Positions 35,516 through 45,392 of a stretch of 64,000 nt of DNA are shown here, piece by piece. Position 1 is the first letter of the stretch; every line of letters starts with the position of its first letter. The notes under the pieces are model-generated. The model worked only from the letters and a program-made list of their open reading frames with translations. It did no database searches and was not told the DNA's origin. Origin of the DNA: Cololabis saira (taxonomy: Eukaryota; Chordata; Actinopteri; Beloniformes; Belonidae); the NCBI RefSeq assembly GCF_033807715.1, contig NC_084610.1, positions 5,890,769-5,954,768 on the forward strand. Direction: 5' to 3'. The position numbers were made by a program, and so were the translations under genes.

Positions 35516-35753
35516 CGCATGGCCTGCATGGCCTGCATGGTCTGCATGGCCTGCATGGCCTGCAGCACGGCCTGCATGGCCTGCATGGCCTGCATGTCCT
35601 GCATGGCCTGCATGTCCTGCATGGCCTGCAGCATGGCCTGCATGGCCTGCATGTCCTGCATGGCCTGCAGCATGGCCTGCATGGCCTGCATGGCCTGCAG
35701 CATGGCCTGCATGGCCTGCATGGCCTGCATGGCCTGCAGCATGGCCTGCATAC
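35516..35753. repeat. 9-bp minisatellite (GGCCTGCAT)n, ~26 units
   Basis: GGCCTGCAT repeats in tandem, with point variants (GTCCTGCAT) and regularly spaced GGCCTGCAGCAT units that add 3 bp. All units are multiples of three, so every frame stays open on both strands (for example MQAMQAM on -). These are artefacts of the repeat, not genes. Confidence 0.95.
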
Positions 35754-36239
35754 AACACTGGTCAAGCTTGTCTACATTAAAATGATCTACATTAAAATGC
35801 AGTAGCTGCAAATGATGTCCCATATGTGGTTTCCAACATACCTGCAGTCAGGATGCTTGAACGTTTAATCCTTTCAAATATTACAAATGACTACTATTCA
35901 ATCTGAAGAGGACATTTTACTTGGACGCTTTTAGTTGATGAGAAACACTTAAATTTAATTAAAATTTTATTCAAGATGCGCCCCATGAGTGGCATCTAAT
36001 GAGGATCAGTTATAAAACAAGCTGTGTAGCGATCAGAGAACCGTGTGAGCTCCGGTAACACGTTGGCAGGTGTGAATGTTCGGGTCGCTCCCATCAGGGA
36101 AACACTTGGACAACGGTGCTCCGTGTGGCAGGTCTGCTAGAAGAGATGTGGGTTCTGGGTTTGGAAAGATCACGTTTGGAAGTTTAAAAGTTTAAAGTTT
36201 AAAAGACAACTGCTTGGACTGGAAAAAAACTTTAACTTC

Positions 36240-36310
36240 AGGGTAAGAAAGGTATTCCAGTTCTGAAACACGGTGGTGGTAGAGTAGTGGTTTGGAGTTG
36301 TCAGAACAAC
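36240..36310 (+). pseudogene. Tc1-like transposase fragment
   Basis: The + strand reads PVLKHGGGRVVVWSC, resembling the Tc1 block KHGGGxxMxWGC. Nothing else of the transposase is readable. Weak. Confidence 0.4.
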
Positions 36311-36685
36311 ATATGTATGAAATTTATGTTTGTCTTTTCTCCATATCGGCATCCAGCTGTACTCTTCTCTTTTGTGGTTCGTTGTTTCCTGTTCAGACTC
36401 TGATTCGAGCTCAAACATGCGAGTTGTTGGAGAACCATTGGCTCCTCCCTTCAGCGAGTCTCCAGGACTTGGACCAATCAGAAAACAGTTGTTCTCAGGA
36501 GCAATGCTAAAACAATTATAGGCCTGTGGAGTGATGCTGGGTTCAAAACCAATCTAGATTTATCAAAGCTTAAAATGAGACTGCTGGAAATGAACAGATG
36601 GAAGCTGTAATCGTTGTATTTTGAAACTGAAAAGCATGTTTGGTCATTTTGTCTTGCATTTTATTCTCATATTTTTGCCACTCCC

Positions 36686-36830
36686 ACATCCATCCATCTA
36701 TTATGGACCCGATTATTCCTATTTAGGGTCACAGGGAGCTGCTGGAGGTTTACCAGGCGGTACACCCCAGACAGGTCCCTCTCACACTTATTAACCAATA
36801 TGATCAACACCAGGATTCTGATTTCATAGA
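36686..36830 (+). mobile_element. Fragment of a common fish LINE-type repeat
   Basis: CCATCCATCTATTATGGACC, then TTTAGGGTCACAGGGAGCTG and GGCGGTACACCCCAGACAGG, follow the widespread fish repeat with a CATC tail that reads 'CCGCTTATCC..GGGTCACGGGGAGCTGGAGCC..GTACACCCTGGACAGG'. Diverged and short. Confidence 0.6.
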
Positions 36831-37854
36831 GGGAACCAAACAGATATTCTCACACATTTTTAGCTCATTATTTTAATTGGATTCTCATTATCTGCATTTT
36901 CAGCTTGTGTGAAGATTTCAAGATGTTCCCGGTCATATTTATGCATAAATATAGGAACTTCTCCAGGGGTTGGCCAACATTCAAGCACCGCCACGTCTCC
37001 CTGATGAATGATGTTGGAAATAACTTTTCACCAAAGCACGCGATGCGGACTGTGATTTTAGATTCTTATGGCCAAAGTCGGGTTTATAAAATCATTGTAA
37101 AACCCATTAAGTGTTTCGTTTTGTAGTTTAACTCGGTTTACGGGTTGGACTAACTTGACTTTGACAGACTTTGATGCCAGTCGCTCCACAGTACGCATGT
37201 TCTGCAGTAATACTGTACTGGATTATTACGACATCCAACTGTCACGGTATTCTGTGTTTCAGACGAGTAAAAGACAGTTGCAACACTGTAAAAATATGCA
37301 GCACATCCATCATGTCTAACAGACTCCATTATTGACTGACCAGAATCCTCAGAGAGCGCTGAAAATCAATCAGACTTTGATCGGACGGTTACTGGCTGCC
37401 ACGCCTGCACGCGTGTCGCCTCTGCATGCGCTTGTAACGTGTGTGTTTTCATGACCCCGGAGGTTCTGGGAGTTCTGCCCGGTGATGAGTTTGGGGGATG
37501 CTGAAATAAGGACTCTGTCGAGGCTTCATTTATCAAGTGTTTCATTTATCCTTTTTTACTTTGAAAGATGGGAGATCCCGAGAGCAAAGTCACATGTGAA
37601 CATTTGCTGAAGCTTGACTGAAAAGCTTTGGAAACACATTGGGTTGGGTCACTCGGGCTGAACACTGCCGATCCAACCGTGAAGGACTCCCAAAGACTCT
37701 GTACCAACAAGAGGAGCTAATTGAGGTGTTTCTGTCTTTTCTGATGGGAGGAGTTTACCAGAAAAACCAGAAGAGCACCCCTAAACCAGACCCTGGAAGC
37801 TGATGGATGGATGAAGGAACCCTTTTCTAATATATTTGATTCGCTGTATGAATG

Positions 37855-38165
37855 AAAAGAGAATGCAATGATTTGCAAATCTCACAAACTAATCAATCAA
37901 ATTCCAACCAAAAAGACGTGAACTCACGCAACAGAGGACGTGTGCTGTACTGTCGTAAGAACAAATACGATCATTTTGGATTTTAGGGCAGCAACATGTC
38001 TCAAAAAAGCAGCAAAAGGTGTGAAACGTAATTGGTTCCACAAAGAGACACCTGGAGGAACATCTTGCAACTAATTAGGTTAAGTGGGTCAATGACAAGA
38101 CTGGGTTTAAAAAGAGCAAAAGAGAGCCAGAGACTCTCAGAAGTAAAGATGGACAAAGTTTGCAA

Positions 38166-38222
<57 letters not shown>

Positions 38223-38735
38223 GTTGTCTAGTGAATTATTAGTGAAACAGTTTCACAATATTGTTCCTTGGCATAAAACTGTGACAACTTTGAATATCTC
38301 TTTAACCATATTGTCAATAACGTGTCGATTGATCACAGTCGTACAGCCGTACGTGAACATGGTCCAGCCTTGCCATCGTCCAGCACCCAGAGCTCGTCCA
38401 GAACTTTAGCCAAATCAAACATTTACTGTTGAACCACGGTTTTTTCAAAATGACAAATATGGAACAACTTTCCTCTTCTAGCTCTCCAGGAAGTGATATT
38501 GGTTCCTGGGCTGATGTGGGCTGTTGTTCATAATAATAATAAGTGCTACGCTACGGGGTGAATGTTGACCCGGTCCCAACGCTTTTGGATGTGTTGCTGC
38601 CATCAAATCCAAAATTACTTTATTTTTTGTTCTTTACATGGTACATTTCCCACATTGTAGACATTATATTACATGTTTCTATGATGTGAATAAAATACCA
38701 GTTAATGAGATTTCCATTCTGTTTCTATTTCCACG
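37855..38735 (+). mobile_element. Degraded DNA transposon relic with (TA)n expansion
   Basis: The left end, GAATGCAATGATTTGCAAAT, is inverted near 38705-38725 (GAGATTTCCATTCTG). Internal sequence (GCAACATGTCTCAAAAAAGC at about 37991; CACCTGGAGGAACATCTTGC at about 38049) follows a fish DNA transposon whose transposase starts just downstream; here the coding part is absent. A TA run fills about 38166-38218. The superfamily is uncertain (Tc1/mariner-like). Confidence 0.55.
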
Positions 38736-39318
38736 GTGTCTTGAGTTTAAAGCGCGATGCATTGTCAAGAACTCTTGGCCCAAACTGTATTCCTCTGTCC
38801 TATCAGCCATTTAAAAGCGCGCTGTTGGTGTGGCTTGGAAATACAGAAGAGAGACTGTTTCTAGCAGTGTGGAGTGCAGATGATCATATTTGGGTTTTTG
38901 ATGCTGATGTCCACCTCCAAATGACATGAAACTGCACTCAGACCTAGTTTTGATGAACAGCCTCCAAAGGGACATCATGTCCTGCTCTGCTGCCACACAG
39001 GCATCCCTCCAGCTCTCTCCGGAGCTTCCTCCACGTTCCCGCTTTCCACCCTGTCCATTTGTGTGTGGGTGTGTACGCATGCATGGCCCGTGTAACTGCA
39101 TCTTCATGGTTCAGACCGTCCTCGGAGAGTGTAGCTGTCACTCCAGCTAAACAATGCTCTGTGTATCCGTGACCAGGTGATTTATATCCGATGTGATCGG
39201 AAGCCCCGGGCTACCACCCGCTAGCTCCTGACCCAGCTTCAGCACACTTCCCCAGGGCTTCTCTGCCCCCTCTTCTTATACCCAAGTCTGCATATCTGTC
39301 CGCAAAGTTTCTTCATTA
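38736..39318. other. Intronic sequence, nothing recognised
   Basis: No exon, RNA gene or repeat is recognised. Confidence 0.4.
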
Positions 39319-40365
39319 GGGCCCGAGCACTGACAGTGCGAAGGTCCTACTGTATCTGTAGGAATGTTTTTTTTCCTCGTTATTTTTATTGTTGTTTTTC
39401 CGACGAAATGAGGGCCTTTTTTCCCCCTAAACGTGCCCCAAAAGGCACCAAATTTTGCACGCAAGCCAGGCCTGGCGAAAAATGTGATATTTAATGGTTT
39501 GCATTAATGGGCGTGGCCTAATGGCTCAACAGCGCCCCCTAGAAAACTTTGCGCCTCAAGCCCCACAATACGGTTTGACGTACATGCACGAAAATCGGTA
39601 CACACCTGTATCATGTCGCAACTTAAAGGAGCATGAGGCAGGATTTATGAAAAAAATTCGTATACGTTTTAAGTTTTCTAGTAATAATGTCAGATGAAGC
39701 GTTCCAAACCAAAAAGAATGAGCCCTCTAGTGTATCTCTCCGTTGCCTTGAACAGGCTGTGTGCTGCAAAATGTGCTGCAATTCGGTCCCGAATTTCATG
39801 ACGCTGCATGCACGTTCTCCCCGTTCTCCCGTGCCGGCTTCACTGTTGGCTGCAGTACCCCCGACGGCCGTCGTGGCGAAGGTGGCGCTAGACAGTCTCA
39901 TTTCTTAAAAGGAGCCTCATGCTCCTTTCAAGAAAAGTCTCTTGGCGCCATGGCCGAAACGGAACAGGAAGTCGGTCATTTTGAATTAATCGTGTAATTT
40001 TGGTGCAATTTATGCCATTTCTTCAGCCGTTTCTTCGCCCGAACCGTAACGTGCAGGTGTGTTATACATCAAAATGTGCGTCTCAATCCTGCGACGATGC
40101 GCATTACTTTTCTCAGTCAAAAGCGTTACCGTGGCAACGATAGACGCCAAAAAACGCACCCCCCCTTCATCTGATTGGTCCATATTTGATAGTTCCTACT
40201 TTCTGCCATAACTTTTGAATGGTTTGATATAGAGAGTCGTGGGTGGTTTCATCCGCTAAATGTCCAGGCCTGAAGAATCTACATGCAAGTCATACAAGCT
40301 TCCACTGCAGCCTGAACGTGCACAAGGGTGCAAGGGCCCGTTCATCGCTGCTTGCAGCTTTAATT
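39319..40365. mobile_element. GGGCCCGAGCAC-type fish repeat, copy B, interrupted
   Basis: Same ends as copy A: GGGCCCGAGCACTGACAGTG at the left and GCTGCTTGCAGCTTTAATT at the right. It has one unit of each block that copy A repeats, so it is nearer the basic form (~750 bp without the insertion). A 300-bp MITE interrupts it at 39627-39926, and copy A supplies the uninterrupted site. Confidence 0.85.
39627..39926. mobile_element. MITE with AGGAGCATGAGGC termini nested in copy B
   Basis: Perfect 13-bp inverted ends, AGGAGCATGAGGC and GCCTCATGCTCCT. The matching sequence of copy A (CAACTTAAAGAAAAGTCTCT at about 7278) shows the uninterrupted site. The flanks are ACTTAA and TTCAAG, so the duplication has decayed. 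The interior is G/C-richer than its surroundings (CCCCCGACGGCCGTCGTGGC), with no transposase. Confidence 0.85.
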
Positions 40366-41066
40366 GCAAGTTGGGATTGTGTACATCTGGCTTTAAATAT
40401 GTATACATAGATATTCACCGCATATCAAGTCCAAGTCACCACCTGGATTTAACTTAGCAAATAGGTAAGAAACTCCCATTGGATACTAAAATGACTGCAT
40501 ACCATAGATAATTATGTTTCAACTGGCAACACCTCATCTTGTGGTCATCTTGTGGAAATCAGAAGGGTCAAAATATTGGCGACAAGCGACGAAAACATCT
40601 AAGTAAATTGCTGTAATTACTGAAATTGGGTTAAGATCTATCAACAAACATTAATTATATCTGCCATAAAGCATATTTGGACTGCACATTGGACTGAAGG
40701 ATCCATTTCAATCCCTCAGAAGGATAGCCGTTGTCTAAATGACCTCAGTGGAAGCCAGCGATGTCTGTCAGAGGCGGCGAAGGATTCCACCCAAATGTAG
40801 ATTAAGAAATTGGAGAAAAAGCTTGTAACAGAGAACAACAGCACTGTCTGACATGTGAGTTACACTGTTAAAGTATGGATTTAAAAACCAACCTGGAAAA
40901 GTGTCATGACTAACGGAACCACGATAATTAAGCACGACTTGTGGATCATGTCGCCTGTATATCGGACCGACGTCGTAGCTGCCATTAATGCTTGCTCACC
41001 AGTTCGTATTGCTCTGTAATTCCACCACCAAACACAAGGTGGCAGTGCAGCCTCTTTTCTTTTGAT
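40366..41066. other. Intronic sequence, nothing recognised
   Basis: No exon, RNA gene or repeat is recognised. Confidence 0.4.
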
Positions 41067-41068
41067 TA

Positions 41069-41603
41069 CCGTATTGTCCCGATTATAAGACGACCCCGAT
41101 TATAAGACGACCCCCTCTTTTTCAAGACTCAAGTTTGAAGAAAGACTTTTTGAACACCAAATTCAATTTTTATACAGAAAATAATTCAAGTACATCTGAA
41201 ACAAATGATTATAACAATATATTGGAGAGAAAAAGCATGTTATTTTGACTATTTGAAAACATTATCTTGAAGTTTGCATCATAACTTCTCCTCAGCTGCC
41301 GGTTTACCTGCCGAACTTCCACCCCTCTTTTCTCCAGATTGTCGCTACATTTCTCCCCTTTCTGTTATCTCTTCGCTTATTTTCTTCTCTTTTCTTTCTT
41401 ATACTATTTTTAATTTTTCTTCTTCGTGACAGGGGTTGGCTTGGGCCTGGGGAGTTAAGTTCAGCATTCGCTTTAAAGATATCTGGCGCCATTTGGCGTT
41501 GTGAATGGGTATAACGTCTAGACCCCGAATGTAAGACGACCCCCACTTTTTCAGTCTTATTTCAATGCAAAAAAAACACTGTCTTATATTCAGGCCAATA
41601 CGG
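41069..41603. mobile_element. pogo/Tc1-type MITE with CCGTATTG termini
   Basis: The left end, CCGTATTGTCCCGATTATAA, is inverted at the right (TTATATTCAGGCCAATACGG). TA flanks both ends (41067-41068 and 41604-41605). AAGACGACCCC recurs three times near the ends. The interior is non-coding. Confidence 0.8.
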
Positions 41604-41605
41604 TA

Positions 41606-43340
41606 CTTTCTTTGAGGCAACATAGCCAATGAAGCATATTTTATGTGTGATGGAACCGATCAATGTTGAGTAACAGTATTTATTTCAACAATCTATCTTT
41701 CTCCCTATCTTGACGACTATCTTAACCCTTGTTGAGAATCTTTGGGGTGTGCTGGAAAAGACGCAGTGACCTAACACTCCCATCGTCACTATAACATCTT
41801 GGCAAAAAAATGAATGCAACTCTGAAAAGAAATCAATGGTTTAATGTTGCTTTAGCTTATCTTACCGTTTCCCCTGAGAATGACTCATGTAATCAAAGGT
41901 ATTACTGATCCACCCGAACATTTGGGTTCAAATGTCTCTCAGCCACAAGTTGTGTAATGGAATGCGTTCCATGTGGAAAAAGACATCCATAAAGCAGCGA
42001 TGTGTATAAACATCAAATGATTCAAATTTCAAACCTACATGTCTGCTAGTTTTTCCATTTTTTCCATGCATTGTCTATTTTGATCTATTTTTTCCTGAGA
42101 TGGACTCAAAAACTACACGGCTCATTCGCAAACACGGCACTCAGAGTTCATTAGCTGCTGACTAACGATCATAAGCGGCCTAGACTTCATGATCACAGCT
42201 TATTGATCTTTGTGTCTCTCAGTCTACACCTGCTATTGATCATATTGCGCCCTCGCGCAAACAGAGCAACAGCTTGCATTCTCACGTTAGCCCTCAAATG
42301 TTCGTTTTTGCAGCTGATTTGGATGCATCCTTATAAACCCACACACAGAGATGCAAACATTGAGAATATCTTTAGATGTGTGCTTCAGTTTTTGCTGATG
42401 CTCGGAGGAGGACTCTCCTGCAGCCTTGTCAGCGACTGACAGCGTCAGTCCACTTGGGATTGTCTGTACTCAGGCCATAAATAACACAGCCTCAGCAGCA
42501 TTTGTGTACACTCATCGATGCTCCCATGGTGTTTAAATGGTCCAGAAAAAGAAAAATATCAGCCTGGTGTGTTACAGTTTTCTAGGCTTGTTCTGCTTTG
42601 TGATGAATTTGACCTTACCAATACTTTCTAGGCCTTTCCTGAGAAATAAAGAAGTCATATTGATTTCTTCAAAGTAGCACCGTTGATCTAGTTTGAAATC
42701 AGAGAAATGAAGTCTCCTCAGTATTTCACAATTTCAGTATTTTGAGGGAAGGTTGATCATTTCTTGTGCCGATGCACAAGCCTGTTCAACTTACAGTAAT
42801 GATTATGGGTACATCTGCGCTGGCAATCACTGATGGAGCCATAATCACAGTGAAGGAGGCCCCTCGGGGGTTATAACTATCATAATGACTATCCTGATAG
42901 GGGATTCTCTCTCTCCTCTCCGTTCAGAAAGGCAGAGACCTGGGACCAAACCTGTCTCGTGTCAAGGTTTTCAGTTCTAGTTCTTGATTTTCCTGGCGAG
43001 TAAAGCTGGTGTCATTTCAAACCAGACGGACGTTAACCAGTGCACGTTCAGCGCTCTTGTTTGATACGTCACTTAGGTTTGAGATCAAAGCTTCAGAGAC
43101 GGGAGTGGAACCAGCCTGATGTAAACACAGATGTTCTGAACATGGTTTACTTTTAAAGAAGACGCGTGACGTTGCCAGTGGGCTCGTCTCACATTAGGTG
43201 TTTTGGCCGTCATCTGCTTGGATACTTTGACACCAGCAGTTGGGAGCAAGAGAGGGATCTGACTCACCAGCAGCTCACGCTGACTGAATAACACTAACTT
43301 GTGACTCATGAAGTTGCCCTGTCTGAAAACACACCCTGTT
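41606..43340. other. Intronic sequence, nothing recognised
   Basis: No exon or repeat is recognised. Frames at 42203-42439 (+) and 43085-43309 (-) lack features. Confidence 0.45.
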
Positions 43341-43502
43341 TTAATGAGCAGTACTGGAGTTGAGGGGGGATGAGGGGGATGGCATCCCTCCTGGAATAAA
43401 AACGGTCAAAATCTTCCCCCCTGTAAAACTGCCATCCCTCCTTTCCATCCCTTATGTCATTTCATCAATGAATGTGGTTTTACTGCTATTTCAACATTTA
43501 GA

Positions 43503-44034
43503 GTCATCACCAGAAAAATAACACCAGAAAAATAACTTATTTGACAATTTTCACCTGTTTCAAGTAAATTTTCACTTGAAATAAGTAGGAAAATCTGCCA
43601 GTGGGCCGCTCGGTGGCGCAGTGGGTTAAGCAGCGGCTCATATACTGAGGCTACAGTCCTCCTCCTGCAGCGGTCGCGGGTTCGAATCCAGCCCGCACAC
43701 CTTTGCTGCGTGTCTTCCCCGTTCTCTCTCTACCCCTTTCCAGTCTGCGTCTCAATAAAGGGCCACTAGAGCCCAAAAAAAAAAAAAAAAAGAAAAAAAA
43801 AAAATCTGCCAGTGGGACAAGATTTATCTTCTCATTACAAGCAAAAAAATCTTGTTCCACTGGCAGATTTTTCTACTTATCTCAAGTGAAAATCTACTTG
43901 AAACAGGTGAAAATTGTTGTTTTTTCCAGTGATGAGTCTTGTTTTAAGTGTAATGAGATTTTTTTTACTAAAATGAGACATTTTAACTAGAAATAAGACA
44001 AATATTCTTGTTAAGATTTTGAGTTTTTGCAGTG
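43503..44034 (-). repeat. CACTG foldback nested in hAT copy III, split by a SINE
   Basis: The intact terminus is at 44030-44034 (CAGTG on this strand). The other arm is truncated at GTCATC, the same point as in copies I and II, so the truncated foldback was already part of the hAT before the family spread. Confidence 0.85.
43606..43800 (+). mobile_element. tRNA-derived SINE with perfect 16-bp target duplication
   Basis: The tRNA-like head has an A box, TGGCGCAGTGG (43614-43624), and a B box, GGTTCGAATCC (43679-43689). A tRNA-unrelated body (CCCGTTCTCTCTCTACCCC) and an A-rich tail (43775-43800) follow. AAAATCTGCCAGTGGG lies at 43590-43605 and again at 43801-43816, a perfect duplication. The near-intact boxes and duplication make it the youngest insertion in this nest. 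It is not a working tRNA. Confidence 0.95.
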
Positions 44035-44737
44035 ATCCATTTTACTTATCCTGTGAAGGACAGAGTCATATTGATAAGTTCAGAAAACTGTTTCCTGCAG
44101 TATTTCTGCAGGTGTTTTGGTCACTGCTATTATTTGTAATATATTATATTATTTGTATTCAGCACAAATTATCTGTCCCCATATGATAAAACCCACCATC
44201 CCCCTTGATTTTTTTCTACAACTCGAGTACTGTTAACGCCTATTAGGACCAAAATTCACAACATATATCACAGTGTACCGAGGAAGTTTGAAACTAACTA
44301 ATGTCATCTAAAAAGATGTAGGGTCTAAAAAAAGGATCCTGATCCAAGAGGTTGATGATCAAACTGCCCTTGCAGGGAGCTGGTTAGCGCTACGACCAAT
44401 CGTGTATTCAGGGCGACGGAAACAAGTCAACGGTAGAGAGAGTTGTGTAGAAGAGGGTGATGGAGCAAGACAGACGGCAGTGATATTAAAATGATTGTCT
44501 TTGTATACAGAATTTGACAACAATCGGTGTGCTCAAACACTAATATCTGTAATATCTGCAGCCCAGCCGCCTACAGTTAGGCAGATATACATAACCACGT
44601 TCAGATTACTTCTTGAATAGCTTACTTTATCGTCAGAGCAAGTTGGCCAGACGCCTCTTACCATTCGTAAATGAGATGGGTCTCATCCACCTCAATCCCC
44701 AAGACCTTGGTGTTCAACATGTCTCACCACTTGGACC

Positions 44738-45384
44738 TAGGGCTGGCCGATATGGACCAAAAGTCATATCTCGATATTTTCTAGCTGAATGGCGATACTC
44801 GATATATATCGATATTTTTTCTGTGCCATAATTGGGGTTTCCCCCAAAGTATTATAGCATAGCATCTCTAATAGCTTCATTTTTTTCTGAGGCAAACCCT
44901 TAAAAAAACAGTCAGTTTTAATACAAAGCCTTGTGCCAAATGTCACACAGGTTCCTTTATTAACAGAGGTCTGCACAATATCAAAATGTATAAAACAAAT
45001 GAAATAAAAATAAACTGCCTGCATATATAGAATAAAAATGCTTCTTGAATAAAATAAAACAAATATCCCTTTCCTGCATAACAATTAAATGAAAATACAC
45101 TGTGCAATTAATGCAATGTAGACAGTAACAGGCAGACTTTCCCACTGAAGCTGACAGTTGTGCAAATAACAAAACATTTGTGCAAATCTCAAATAAAACA
45201 TTCAAGTCAATTTGTCACAAAATAAGCTATATCAAAATCCTAAAAAAAAAAAATACATTTTTGGATGGAAAAAAAAAAATACATTTTTTTTTTAAATCGA
45301 TATAAACGATATCGTCTCGTACCATATCGCATTTGAAAATATATCGATATATATATTAAAATCTCGATATATCGCCCAGCCCTA
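44738..45384. mobile_element. Non-autonomous hAT element with TAGGGCTGG(C/G)CGATAT termini
   Basis: The left end, TAGGGCTGGCCGATAT, is inverted at the right (ATATCGCCCAGCCCTA). Perfect 8-bp duplications, CTTGGACC, lie at 44730-44737 and 45385-45392. Subterminal CGATAT motifs repeat at both ends. The A/T-rich interior has no transposase. The flanking DNA reads continuously across the insertion. Confidence 0.95.
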
Positions 45385-45392
45385 CTTGGACC

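Larger units (their letters stand above)
43349..44232 (-). mobile_element. Non-autonomous hAT element, family X, copy III, inverted and carrying a SINE
   Basis: Termini CAGTACTGGAGTTG (left) and CAACTCGAGTACTG (right) show the same family in opposite orientation. The flanking 8-mers are TTAATGAG and TTAACGCC; only the first four bases agree, unlike copies I and II. It contains the truncated CACTG foldback (43503-44034), itself interrupted by a SINE. The segment captured by copy II is absent here. Confidence 0.9.

Noticed and set aside
35403..35823. Open frames of 88-128 codons on both strands
   Set aside because: Produced by the 9-bp minisatellite, whose period is a multiple of three.
43606..43700. 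tRNA gene
   Set aside because: A and B boxes are good but the acceptor stem does not close, and the tRNA-unrelated body, A tail and 16-bp duplication show it is a SINE.
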